Notes: generated by a model from the sequence alone, not told the origin. Counted from the first letter of the stretch, positions 42,056-50,049 are shown. The stretch is 59,128 nucleotides of DNA from Actinomycetes bacterium (GCA_029547745.1 JAKPOQ010000033.1:1-59128); one strand, 5' to 3'. Program-made: numbers and translations.

Positions 42056-43408
42056 TCACTCCGCCGCTTCGCCGGCCGCGCCGACGGGTTCGTCTTCTCC
42101 TTCGCCGCCCTGCGCCGGCCGCGATCTGGCCGCCTCGGCGGCCGCCTGGGCGGCCTTCTCCGCCTCGCTGGGCACGTAGTCGGCGTGGATGCTGCAGTAC
42201 TTCGACCCTGGCTCGGAGGCGTTCACGCAACGCTTGCCGTTGCGCGTGATCGCCATGCACTGTCCGGCGAGCTCGTCGTCGCCGAAGTCGAGCTCGGCTT
42301 CGGCGGCGGCCATCTGCTGCTGGCTCTTGATGTCGATGCGCCAGCCGGTGAGCTTGCTTGCGAGACGGGCGTTCTGCCCCTCCTTGCCGATGGCCAGGGA
42401 GAGTTGGTCGTCGGGGACGATGACCGTCGCCTCTTCCTTCTCGTCGTCGACGATGACCTCGCGCACGCGCGCCGGCGACAGCGCCTTGGCGACGAAACGC
42501 GCCGGGTCGTCGTGGTACGGGACGATGTCGATGCGCTCGCCGCGCAGCTCGCTGACGACCATGCGCACGCGCGAGCCGCGTGGCCCGACGCAGGCGCCGA
42601 CCGGGTCGACCCCGTCGGCGTGGGACACGACGGCGATCTTGCAGCGCCCGGGCATGGGTTTGCCGTCACGGCCGCGGGACCCCGTTTCGCGCGCGACGTA
42701 CTTGATCTCGACGAGGCCGTCGGCGATCTCCGGGACCTCGAGCTCGAACAGCTTGCGCACGAGCTGGTCGCTGCGTCGCGACAGGATGACCTGAGGCCCC
42801 TTGCTCGAGTCCTGCACCTTGACGATCACGGCCTTGATACGACTGCCGTGATCGTAGTGCTCAGTCTCGATCTGCTCGCTCTTGGGAAGCAGCGCCTCGA
42901 CGCGGCCGAGTTCGACCAGCGTGTAACGCGCGTCGCTCTGCTGCACGACGCCGGTGACGAGGTCGCCGACGCGGTCGACGTACTCTTCGAACATGAGGTC
43001 GCGCTCGGCCTCGCGGATGCGCTGCAGGATCACCTGCTTGGCGGTCTGGGCGGCGATGCGGCCGAAGTTCTCCGGGGTCACCTCGACGCGCTCGACCTCG
43101 CTCATGTCGACGCCCGACAGGTCGAGACGCCAGTTGTCGCGCGGCGCCTCCGCGCCCGAGAGCGTCCCTTCCGCAGGCTCGTCATAGACCTTCAGCGACT
43201 CGACGTCGATGTGGTCCGGGAAGATCAACTGGAAGACGCGCATCTCCCCGGTCTCGGTGTCGACCTCGACCTTGGCGTGCTCCACGGCATCTGGGGTCTT
43301 CTTGTACGCCGACAGCAGCGCGTCCTCGAGGGCCTCGACGAGCGCGTCGAAAGCGATGCCCTTCTCTTTCTCGATCTGGCGCAGAGCCTCGATGATCTCT
43401 CTACTCAC
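42056..43408 (-). CDS. nusA: transcription termination/antitermination protein NusA with zinc-finger tail
   Basis: A 450-residue NusA. The N-terminal RNA-polymerase-binding domain (SREIIEALRQIEKEKGI) leads to an S1 domain and two KH domains (HADGVDPVGACVGPRGSRV; LSLAIGKEGQNARLASKL). An extra C-terminal segment carries CMAITRNGKRC then SKYCSIH, a C-x9-C-x10-C-x2-H pattern suggesting a small zinc finger, followed by an Ala/Glu tail. GTG at 43408 has GGAGG 5 bases upstream and gives the standard N-terminus; ATG at 43420 is the alternative. It overlaps rimP by 8 bases. Confidence 0.94.
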   Translation of the reverse strand: MSREIIEALRQIEKEKGIAFDALVEALEDALLSAYKKTPDAVEHAKVEVDTETGEMRVFQLIFPDHIDVESLKVYDEPAEGTLSGAEAPRDNWRLDLSGVDMSEVERVEVTPENFGRIAAQTAKQVILQRIREAERDLMFEEYVDRVGDLVTGVVQQSDARYTLVELGRVEALLPKSEQIETEHYDHGSRIKAVIVKVQDSSKGPQVILSRRSDQLVRKLFELEVPEIADGLVEIKYVARETGSRGRDGKPMPGRCKIAVVSHADGVDPVGACVGPRGSRVRMVVSELRGERIDIVPYHDDPARFVAKALSPARVREVIVDDEKEEATVIVPDDQLSLAIGKEGQNARLASKLTGWRIDIKSQQQMAAAEAELDFGDDELAGQCMAITRNGKRCVNASEPGSKYCSIHADYVPSEAEKAAQAAAEAARSRPAQGGEGEDEPVGAAGEAAE

Positions 43409-43865
43409 GTCGGCCTCCATTCCTCGCGAAGTCGTAGACCACGTGCGCGGTCGCGATCTCGCGCAACGGCAGGCAGGCTTCTCCGCCGCCGGCGAGCGTG
43501 AGCGCGACGCTCTCGTCGCTCGCCGCCCTGACGACGCCGCGGAACGTGCTGCGTCCGTCCCGCGGCTCGCCCAGCCTGATCACGACGTCTTCGCCGAGCG
43601 CCGCGGCGAAGTGCGCCGCCGTGCGCAGGCGCCGGTCCAGACCGGGCGAGGACACCTCGAGCGCGTAGCGCTCGCGGATCTCGTCGAGGGCGCCGCTCAC
43701 GGCGGCGCAGAGCTCCAGATCGACCCCGCCCGGCCGGTCGATGTACAGCGTCAGCGTGCGGCCGGGCTGACCGACGTCGAGGTCCACGACCTCGACGTCG
43801 GGGAAGGCCGGCCGCAACGCGGCCTCGATCTCGGTCAGCAACTGTCCTTTACTTTCGCGCCTCAT
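43401..43865 (-). CDS. rimP: ribosome maturation factor RimP
   Basis: A 154-residue RimP with LTLYIDRPGGVDLELCAAVSGALDE and the signature YALEVSSPGLDRRL, then an SH3-like C-terminal domain. It is needed for 30S maturation and opens the rimP-to-ribF operon. ATG at 43865 is chosen because the conserved region begins soon after; the longer frame upstream would read through the terminator. Only 8 bases separate the terminator T-tract from the start codon. Confidence 0.92.
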   Translation of the reverse strand: MRRESKGQLLTEIEAALRPAFPDVEVVDLDVGQPGRTLTLYIDRPGGVDLELCAAVSGALDEIRERYALEVSSPGLDRRLRTAAHFAAALGEDVVIRLGEPRDGRSTFRGVVRAASDESVALTLAGGGEACLPLREIATAHVVYDFARNGGRRE

Positions 43866-43873
43866 ACCGTTCC

Positions 43874-43899
43874 AAAAGAAAAGCCGGTGTCGCACCGGC
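43874..43899 (-). terminator. intrinsic terminator in the rimP-nusA leader, probable attenuator
   Basis: On the minus strand GCCGGTG pairs with CACCGGC around a 3-base loop, followed by TTTTCTTTT. The T-tract ends 8 bases before the rimP ATG and lies downstream of the only good promoter (43945-43974). All operon transcripts must therefore pass it. Confidence 0.82.
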
Positions 43900-43944
43900 C
43901 TTCACGCGTCGAACCGCCTCCGGGTGTGGTTTTCTGACCGCCGG

Positions 43945-43974
43945 ATTATAGCACCAAGCCGCAGCGCCGCTCAA
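43945..43974 (-). promoter_or_regulatory. promoter of the rimP-nusA-infB operon
   Basis: A perfect TATAAT (43945-43950) lies 18 bases from TTGAGC (43969-43974) on the minus strand. The predicted leader is about 73 bases and consists mostly of the terminator hairpin. The -35 falls inside one copy of a 42-bp tandem repeat. Confidence 0.75.
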
Positions 43975-44053
43975 TACGTGGTCCCGCCCATCGCTCGGCC
44001 CGGCGCCGTCCCTCGACACGTGGTCCTGCCCGTCGCTCGGCCCGGCGCCCCTC
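43970..44053. repeat. 42-bp tandem repeat upstream of the nusA operon
   Basis: Copies at 43970-44011 and 44012-44053 share ACGTGGTCC, TCGCTCGGCCCGGCGCC and more, differing at several bases. A partial third copy (CTCAATACGTGG) is at about 44092. The first copy holds the operon's -35 element. Confidence 0.8.
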
Positions 44054-44156
44054 TCGATGCGCCGCCTCGCTCTTTCTGGGCGCGACGTCGCCCTCAATAC
44101 GTGGGCGCGTCCTGCCGATACGCTTCGACGTCGAGCGACGTACGGGAGAGGGCACG

Positions 44157-44441
44157 ATGGGAGAGTACACGACGTTCCGTTGCCGGAAGTGCGGCTACAG
44201 CGCCGAGCGCGTGCGCTGGGGCGTCGGCATGAACGACCCTCGGCAACGTTTCATGCCCGCCTATTGCGTCGAATGCAGCACGATCGTCGAGGTCGACCTC
44301 ACGGGCGCCGACCTCATGGTCGACGAGTTCACCTGCCTGAAGTGCGGCAGCGAGCTCTTCTTCCTCGAGAAGGCGGCGTCGTACACCTGCCCGAAGTGCA
44401 AGGCGCACGACATGCTGCTCACCCAGGGCGAGTACTGGTGA
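44157..44441 (+). CDS. small double zinc-ribbon protein
   Basis: A 94-residue protein with four CxxC pairs: CRKC (residues 9-12), CVEC, CLKC and CPKC. They should form two zinc ribbons separated by a hydrophobic strand. I do not recognise a named family or function; such proteins are often RNA, DNA or chaperone adaptors. ATG follows GGGAGAGGGCACG. It is a lone plus-strand gene between divergent and convergent minus-strand genes. Confidence 0.8.
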   Translation: MGEYTTFRCRKCGYSAERVRWGVGMNDPRQRFMPAYCVECSTIVEVDLTGADLMVDEFTCLKCGSELFFLEKAASYTCPKCKAHDMLLTQGEYW

Positions 44442-44479
44442 CGGGGGCGCGGGCCGACGTCGCGTCGCCCGCGCCCCCG

Positions 44480-44527
44480 CGACTGCTCCTGGATGACGAG
44501 CGCCCCCCGACTACTCCTGGATGACGA
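44480..44527. repeat. duplicated 3' end of the L,D-transpeptidase gene
   Basis: Twenty bases at 44508-44527, covering the last codons and stop of the transpeptidase gene, recur at 44480-44499 with one mismatch. The copy lies just downstream of the gene on the minus strand. Confidence 0.75.
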
Positions 44528-45302
44528 CCGGGCTCCCGGCCGGGACGACCTTGTCCACGGCGAGGATGTCCTTGTTCCGCATCCGCACGCATCCGTGGCT
44601 GATGGCCTTGCCGATCAGCCAGGGCTCGTTCGTGCCGTGGATCGCCACCGGCCCGCCCTGCACCCACCCCGGAAGCTTGGGCTGGAAGGCGCTGATGCCG
44701 ATGGCGAGGACCCCGTACGGCCCGCCGGGCTGCGGCGGCTTGAGCTTCTGATTGACGAAGAAGGACCCGGTAGGGGTCTCGAGGCCGGGCCGCCCGACGG
44801 CGACCGGATACTCACCCCTGAGCTCTCCTCGCCGGTACGTGCGCAAGGTGCGCTCCGAGAGGTCGATGACGATCTTCGCCGAGGTCGTGTAGAAGGCCAG
44901 CGAGCCCTCCTTCACCCAGCCCTTGCTGCCGTTCGGTCGCATGGCGACGTAGACGAGATACCACGTGGCATCGCCGACCCGCTTGACCCTGTCGACGAGC
45001 ACGAGCGTGGGGTAGCCGTTCTGGTTGCGCACCCCGAGACGCGTCTTCACGGCGGCGGCCGACGACGGACGCCTGCGGACGATGACGGGGCCGGTCGCCT
45101 TGCCGACGACCCAGCGCTCGTACTGGGGCGCCGTCCCGACCCCTGGCGCGGCCGATGACACGGGGGGCGCCTCGGCGAGGTCTTGCGCCGCCCCTCCGCC
45201 TGCCGCCCGGGCGCGCACGACCGCGTAGCCGCCCAGCGCCAGCACGGCGAGCAGGACGACGACGCCCAGGATCACGAGGGACTTGCGTAGAGAAGCCGGC
45301 AT
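44511..45302 (-). CDS. L,D-transpeptidase (YkuD domain)
   Basis: A 263-residue membrane-anchored wall enzyme forming 3-3 cross-links or attaching proteins to peptidoglycan. One N-terminal transmembrane helix (LVILGVVVLLAVLALGGYAV) is followed by an Ala-rich linker, an SH3-like region and a YkuD domain with the substrate loop IHGTNEPWLIG and catalytic SHGCVRMRN. ATG at 45302 has no Shine-Dalgarno site. Confidence 0.92.
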   Translation of the reverse strand: MPASLRKSLVILGVVVLLAVLALGGYAVVRARAAGGGAAQDLAEAPPVSSAAPGVGTAPQYERWVVGKATGPVIVRRRPSSAAAVKTRLGVRNQNGYPTLVLVDRVKRVGDATWYLVYVAMRPNGSKGWVKEGSLAFYTTSAKIVIDLSERTLRTYRRGELRGEYPVAVGRPGLETPTGSFFVNQKLKPPQPGGPYGVLAIGISAFQPKLPGWVQGGPVAIHGTNEPWLIGKAISHGCVRMRNKDILAVDKVVPAGSPVVIQE

Positions 45303-45313
45303 GCTCGCCGGCG

Positions 45314-45342
45314 AGGATAGCCCAGCGTCCCGCGCGTGTACA
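45314..45342 (-). promoter_or_regulatory. promoter close to the transpeptidase start
   Basis: TGTACA (45337-45342) and TATCCT (45314-45319) on the minus strand are 17 bases apart. The predicted transcript would begin only about 5 bases before the ATG. Together with the missing Shine-Dalgarno site, this fits a nearly leaderless mRNA. Confidence 0.4.
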
Positions 45343-45454
45343 GTAGCGGTCTGTTGCGCGGCGCGGGCGGCGCGGCCGCCCGGCCCGCGCCGCGCCGCCC
45401 ATACCGTAAAATACGGCCAGCCCGGGGAGACCGGGGGACAGAAAGGAGACGCGC

Positions 45455-46015
45455 GTGGACGTGGTCATCGTCATCATCGTGGTCCTGATCGTGCTGGGGG
45501 TCGTCTTCGCCGTCCTCTACAACCGGCTCGTGGGGCGCCGGAACCGCGTCGACAACGCCTGGAGCCAGATCGACGTCCAGCTCAAGCGCCGGTACGACCT
45601 CATCCCTAACCTCGTCGAGGCTGTGAAGGACTACATGGCCTATGAGCAGGAGACGCTCGCCAAGGTCACCGCGGCGCGGGCGGCGGCGATCGACGCCGGC
45701 GCCGCCGGGCCGAGGGCGCAGGCGCAGGCCGAGAACGCGCTCTCCGGCGCCCTGAAGTCGCTGTTCGCCGTGGCCGAGAACTACCCCGACCTCAAGGCCA
45801 ACCAGAACGTCATGAGCCTGCAGGAAGAACTTACGGCGACCGAGAACAAGATCGCCTTCGCGCGGCAGTTCTACAACGACAGCGTGCTCACCTACAACAA
45901 CACCATCCAGATGTTCCCGACCAACGTCATCGCCGGCATGTTCAACTTCACGACGCGTCAGTTCTTCGACGCGCCGGAAGAAGAGACGGCCGCGCCCAGG
46001 GTCGACCTGCGCTGA
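45455..46015 (+). CDS. lemA: LemA family protein
   Basis: A 186-residue protein with an N-terminal transmembrane helix (VVIVIIVVLIVLGVVFAVLY) and the LemA helical bundle (NAWSQIDVQLKRRYDLIPNL, then NENVMSL-like and ENKIAFARQFYND). LemA-HtpX pairs are common and HtpX follows here after 41 bases, but the function of LemA is not settled. GTG at 45455 has AGGAG 7 bases upstream. Confidence 0.92.
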   Translation: MDVVIVIIVVLIVLGVVFAVLYNRLVGRRNRVDNAWSQIDVQLKRRYDLIPNLVEAVKDYMAYEQETLAKVTAARAAAIDAGAAGPRAQAQAENALSGALKSLFAVAENYPDLKANQNVMSLQEELTATENKIAFARQFYNDSVLTYNNTIQMFPTNVIAGMFNFTTRQFFDAPEEETAAPRVDLR

Positions 46016-46056
46016 AGCCTGGGCGCGGCCGGCGGCCGCCGCGCCGGTGACATGGG

Positions 46057-47049
46057 ATGTACGAACAGATCAACAGGAATCGCCGCGCCTCCTGGCTGTT
46101 GATGGTCGTCGTCGTCGCGATCCTCGCGGCGCTCGGCTACGTGATCGGGGCGGTCTCCACGGGAACCAGCGCGGGCGGTCTCAGCTTCCTCGGACTCTTC
46201 GGGGTCGTCGCCGTCGCCTGGAGCCTCGTCGCCTACTTCACCGGCGACAAGATGGCCCTGGCCGTGAGCGGGGCGCGGCGGATCTCGCACGAACAGGAGC
46301 CGCGCCTCTGGAACGTCGTCGAAGAGATGACGATCGCGGCCGGGCTCGGACAGCCGCCGCAGGTCTATGTCATCGAGGACCCGGCGCCCAACGCCTTCGC
46401 GACGGGACGCGATCCCGCGCACAGCGCCATCGCCGTCACGCGCGGGCTGCTCGACAAGCTGGACCGCAACGAGCTCCAGGGCGTGGTCGCACACGAGATG
46501 GCGCACGTGCGCAACTACGACATCCGCTTCGCCACTCTCGTCGGCGTCCTCGTCGGGCTGATCGCCTTGGTCGCCGACCTCTTCCTGCGTGCCCGCTGGT
46601 TCGGCTTCGGCGGCCGGCGCGGCGAGGGCGGGGGCTCGGCCGGCGTCGTCCTCGTGCTCGTCGGCCTGGTGTTCGCGATCGTCGCGCCCCTCGCCGCGCG
46701 CGCCGTCCAGTTCATGATCTCGCGCCGCCGTGAGCTGCTCGCCGACGGGACCGCCGTCGAGCTCACGCGCGACCCGTTGGGCCTGGCCGGCGCCCTGCAG
46801 AAGATCGCCGCCGACCCCGCCGGCTTGCGCATGGCCAACCGCGCCACGGCGCACCTCTACATTGCGAACCCTCTGCGCAAGGTCAAGAAGTCGGCGGGAC
46901 TCTTCGACACGCATCCGCCGATCGAGCTGCGCATCGAACTCCTGCTGGCGATGGCCCGGGGACAGGCGCCGGCCACCGCCGCGCGGGATCGGCGTCAGAC
47001 GGCGTCCGACGGCGACGCGTCGCTCGCGCCGCCGAGCGCCTCTCCATAG
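46057..47049 (+). CDS. htpX: HtpX-family membrane zinc metalloprotease
   Basis: A 330-residue M48 peptidase with two N-terminal transmembrane helices, the zinc motif HEMAHVRNYD, two more helices and a downstream glutamate in ELLADGTAVELT. It degrades damaged membrane proteins. The last 20 residues are polar and overlap the end of the convergent TPR gene by 55 bases. ATG at 46057; it follows lemA. Confidence 0.93.
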   Translation: MYEQINRNRRASWLLMVVVVAILAALGYVIGAVSTGTSAGGLSFLGLFGVVAVAWSLVAYFTGDKMALAVSGARRISHEQEPRLWNVVEEMTIAAGLGQPPQVYVIEDPAPNAFATGRDPAHSAIAVTRGLLDKLDRNELQGVVAHEMAHVRNYDIRFATLVGVLVGLIALVADLFLRARWFGFGGRRGEGGGSAGVVLVLVGLVFAIVAPLAARAVQFMISRRRELLADGTAVELTRDPLGLAGALQKIAADPAGLRMANRATAHLYIANPLRKVKKSAGLFDTHPPIELRIELLLAMARGQAPATAARDRRQTASDGDASLAPPSASP

Positions 47050-47396
47050 AGGCGCCGACGCGGCGCGAGAGCGGCCGCAAGCCTGAACCGGCCGCGACCC
47101 TCCGCCGCCCTGCCCATCTTCACGAGGCAGCGCCCGAGCGCGTACTGCGCGTAATCGTTGTCCGGGACGGCGGCGACGATGGCCTCGAACTGGGCTGCCG
47201 CACGCGACGTCTCCCCGAGCGCGAACAGGGCGCGTCCCAGCGCTTCGCGGATGGACATGCGGTCCGGTTCGAGGGCGAGGGCGCGCTCGAGGAGCTGCGC
47301 CGCCTGCCCGGGATGCCGCGCGTCGAGAAAGGCCATGCCCCGGCGGAACAGGGCGTAGGCCTCGCTGTGCTCGTCGAAACCGGGCTCGCGGCGCAT
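46995..47396 (-). CDS. tetratricopeptide-repeat protein
   Basis: A 133-residue protein with about three TPR units (FRRGMAFLDARHPGQAAQLLERALALEPD; LGRALFALGETSRAAAQFEAIVAAVPD; ALGRCLVKMGRAAEGRGRFRLAAALAP). It is probably a protein-interaction adaptor; no specific role can be given. ATG at 47396 follows AGGTGA; GTG at 47405 is an alternative. The last 55 bases overlap the htpX end on the other strand. Confidence 0.78.
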   Translation of the reverse strand: MRREPGFDEHSEAYALFRRGMAFLDARHPGQAAQLLERALALEPDRMSIREALGRALFALGETSRAAAQFEAIVAAVPDNDYAQYALGRCLVKMGRAAEGRGRFRLAAALAPRRRLYGEALGGASDASPSDAV

Positions 47397-47420
47397 CGAC
47401 GTCACCTCTCCCCCACCGTC

Positions 47421-47978
47421 TCAGAGCCCGAGGTCGGGCGCCACCGTCTGCATGGCGGCGAGACCGAGCGCCAGCACCTCGTCAAGGTCCAGGCCGAGCT
47501 CGCTGCAGCGCGCGATGGCGGCGCGGTCGACGCCGCGCGCGAACGCGCCCTCGCGGTAGCGCTTGCGCAACGACTTGAGCTGCACGCCGGCGAGCTGCTT
47601 GTCGGGGCGGATGAGGGCCGCCGCCGTGACGAGCCCGCTGAGCTGATCGGCGACGACGAGGGCGACGTCCAGGCGACTCTCGGCGGCGACGCCGGTGGCG
47701 GGATTGTGCGCGGCGACGGCATGAGCGACATCGGCGGGCGCCCCGGCGGCAGTGAGGGCGGCGGCGGCTTCCGCGCCGTGGCGCGTGAAGTCGTCACGGG
47801 TCTCGTCGGCATCGAGGTCGTGGGCGAGCCCGGCGAGACCCCACCGTTCGGGGTCTTCGCCGAAGCGCTCGGCGAGGGCGCGCATGATCGCCTCGCAGGC
47901 CAGCATGTGGCGCCGCAGGTTCTGGTCGGCGACGCGCGCCTCGATCAGCGACAGCACGTCGGCGCGCGTGGCGCTCAT
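47421..47978 (-). CDS. HD-domain hydrolase
   Basis: A 185-residue HD-superfamily protein. The HD metal motif LAGLAHDLDADET lies at about residues 49-61, with a likely first His at 24 and further ligands in AHNP and LVVADQLSG. It is probably a phosphohydrolase of nucleotides or a related compound; the substrate is unknown. It lies between the TPR gene and coaBC with short gaps. Confidence 0.82.
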   Translation of the reverse strand: MSATRADVLSLIEARVADQNLRRHMLACEAIMRALAERFGEDPERWGLAGLAHDLDADETRDDFTRHGAEAAAALTAAGAPADVAHAVAAHNPATGVAAESRLDVALVVADQLSGLVTAAALIRPDKQLAGVQLKSLRKRYREGAFARGVDRAAIARCSELGLDLDEVLALGLAAMQTVAPDLGL

Positions 47979-48006
47979 CGCCGGGTCCCCTCAGCGTGCG
48001 CGCGTG

Positions 48007-49239
48007 TCATGCAGAGCCTCTCAGGGCGCGCTCGATCGCGTCGACGATCGCCGCCGCGCACGTCCGCTTCGAGGTCCGAGGCACGTGCGTCTCGCCGTCG
48101 GCGCCGATGATCGTGATCTCGTTGTCGTCGGCGCCGATCCCGACGCCGGCAGCGAGGATGTCGTTGAAGACGAGCAGGTCGACGCCCTTCGCCGCTCTCT
48201 TTGCGCGCGCCCGGTCCAGCCGGGGTCCCGCCTCGGCGGCGAAGCCGACGCGCAGCAGCCCGGGGCGCGCCGCGGCGGCGAGGATATCGACCGTCCGCTC
48301 GAGCTCAAGGGTGAGCGACTCGCGCTCGTCGCGGCCGATCTTGCCGGCGAGGGTGGAGCGCGGCCTGAAGTCGGCGACCGCCGCCGCCATGACGAGGACG
48401 TCGGCCGACGCCGTGGCCGCGTTCACCGTCGCCGCCATGTCGGCGGCGCTCTCGACGGCGACGACCTCGTACGGCGCCGCCTCGGCCGGCACCGTCGTCA
48501 CGAGGACCACGTCGGCGCCGCGCAGGTACGCCTCGTCGGCGACCGCGCGCCCCATCTTGCCGCTCGACCGGTTGCCGATGAAGCGCACGGCGTCGACAGC
48601 TTCGCGCGTCCCGCCGGCGGTGACGACGACGCGCCGACCCGCGAGCGGGCCTCGCGCCTCGCGGGCGAAGGCGCGGCGCACGGCCATGAGGATGGCCTCG
48701 GGCGACGCCATGCGCCCGCTGCCTTCCTCCCCGCAGGCGAGGTCGCCGCGCTCGCCGGGGAGCACCTCGACGCCCCGGGCGGCGAGCGTCCGCAGGTTGT
48801 CCTGGGTCGCCGGGTGTTCGTACATGGCCCAGTTCATCGTCGGCGCGACGATCACGGGCCCACGGAAGGCGAGGTAGGTCGCGGTGAGCAGGTTGTCGGC
48901 GACGCCGGCGGCCATCTTGGCGAGCGTGTTCGCCGTCGCCGGAGCGACGACCATCACATCCGCGGAGCGCGCCGCCTCGATGTGCTGGAACCAGCCGCGG
49001 TCGCCCTGCCAGGCGGTCTCGTCGTCGAGGACCGCCGTCTGGGCGACGGCGGCGAAGGTCAGCGGCATGACGAAGCGGCGCGCCGCCGGCGTCTCGACGA
49101 CGCGGGGGGCGAGGCCCTCCTTCGCCAGAAGGCGCACGAGCTCGACCGCCTTGTAGACGGCGATGCCGCCGCTGACGCCGACGAGGACGCTGCGTCCGGC
49201 GGTCGGGGCCTGGGCTCCTTGCGCCGCGTCGCCGTTCAC
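48007..49239 (-). CDS. coaBC: bifunctional phosphopantothenoylcysteine decarboxylase/synthase
   Basis: A 410-residue coenzyme A enzyme. The CoaC half has VGVSGGIAVYKAVEL, the active-site histidine in FQHIEA, PTMNWAMYEHP and ACGEEGSGRM. The CoaB half has VTAGGTREAVDAVRFIGNRSSG and the N-D-motif VFNDI. GTG at 49239 follows GAGGG. gmk-rpoZ-coaBC is the standard order. Confidence 0.95.
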   Translation of the reverse strand: MNGDAAQGAQAPTAGRSVLVGVSGGIAVYKAVELVRLLAKEGLAPRVVETPAARRFVMPLTFAAVAQTAVLDDETAWQGDRGWFQHIEAARSADVMVVAPATANTLAKMAAGVADNLLTATYLAFRGPVIVAPTMNWAMYEHPATQDNLRTLAARGVEVLPGERGDLACGEEGSGRMASPEAILMAVRRAFAREARGPLAGRRVVVTAGGTREAVDAVRFIGNRSSGKMGRAVADEAYLRGADVVLVTTVPAEAAPYEVVAVESAADMAATVNAATASADVLVMAAAVADFRPRSTLAGKIGRDERESLTLELERTVDILAAAARPGLLRVGFAAEAGPRLDRARAKRAAKGVDLLVFNDILAAGVGIGADDNEITIIGADGETHVPRTSKRTCAAAIVDAIERALRGSA

Positions 49240-49249
49240 CGCGCCGCCC

Positions 49250-49489
49250 TCACTCCCCAGTCTTGAAACCCAGCTTGCCGTCGGCGATCTCTTCGAAAGC
49301 GATGGTCAGCAGGTTCGTGCTGCGCGTCGACACCAGCGGCGGGGTCAGCTCCTCCATGCCGAGCGTCCCTTCACCGAGGCTGTGGTAGTAGTTGTTGATC
49401 TGGCGCGCCCGCTTGGCGGCGATCATGACCAGCGCGTAGCGCGAGCCACCCGCCCGGGGCAGGACCTCGTCGATCCGGGGTCGGTCCAC
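49250..49489 (-). CDS. rpoZ: RNA polymerase omega subunit
   Basis: A 79-residue omega subunit with RIDEVLPRAGGSRYALVMIA, AKRARQINNYYHSLGEG and TIAFEEIADGKL. GTG at 49489 overlaps the gmk stop by one base (TAGTG), with AAGGAAGA upstream. Omega helps assemble RNA polymerase and can carry ppGpp responses. Confidence 0.93.
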   Translation of the reverse strand: MDRPRIDEVLPRAGGSRYALVMIAAKRARQINNYYHSLGEGTLGMEELTPPLVSTRSTNLLTIAFEEIADGKLGFKTGE

Positions 49490-50049
49490 TAGTCTTCCTT
49501 TCGTTCTTCGCTGATGATCGCAGCCAGTTCGGCCGCGGCGCGCTCGGCGTCGTCGTTGACGACCACGTGGTCGAACTCGTCCGCCGCGGCGAGTTCGCCG
49601 GCGGCGATCTCGAGACGGCGGGCAACGGCCTCGTCGCTCTCGGTGCCGCGTCCGCGAAGACGGCGGCCGAGCTCGTCGAGCGACGGCGGGGCGATGAACA
49701 CCAGCACGGCCTCCGGCATCGCCCGACGCACCGCGCGGGCGCCGCGCAACTCGATCTCGAGGAGTACGTCGTCGCCGCGGGCGAGCTTGTCTTCGACCTC
49801 GCGGCGCAGCGTCCCATAGAGCGCACCGCTGTATTCTACCCACTCGAGGAACGCCCCCGCCGCGACCTCCCTCTCGAACTCGTCGCGGGTCATGAAGTGG
49901 TACTCGCGCCCGTCGACTTCGCCCGGCCGCGGAGCTCGGGTCGTAGCCGACACGGCGAGGCTGAGTCCGCCGAGGCGACGGCGAAGGAGGGCGATGACGG
50001 TCCCCTTTCCGGCGCCTGACGGTCCGGAGATCACGAAGACACGCGGAAT
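49489..50049 (-). CDS. gmk: guanylate kinase, possible ATT start
   Basis: A 186-residue kinase phosphorylating GMP. The P-loop is ISGPSGAGKGT, with SATTRAPRPGEVDGREYHFM and VLLEIELRGARAVR. The first GTG (50034) would cut the initial beta-strand to MISGPSG. Reading on upstream gives PRVFVISGPSG, the family-typical start, which begins at an ATT at 50049, 4 bases after the mihF stop. No ATG, GTG or TTG is available in frame. Both starts are possible; I favour ATT. Confidence 0.88.
   Translation of the reverse strand: MPRVFVISGPSGAGKGTVIALLRRRLGGLSLAVSATTRAPRPGEVDGREYHFMTRDEFEREVAAGAFLEWVEYSGALYGTLRREVEDKLARGDDVLLEIELRGARAVRRAMPEAVLVFIAPPSLDELGRRLRGRGTESDEAVARRLEIAAGELAAADEFDHVVVNDDAERAAAELAAIISEERKED

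Noticed and set aside
39536-43501. 1321-codon plus-strand frame opposite infB and nusA
   Set aside because: Same effect of high-GC codon usage; the minus-strand genes have clear motifs, and no promoter or ribosome-binding site supports the plus frame.
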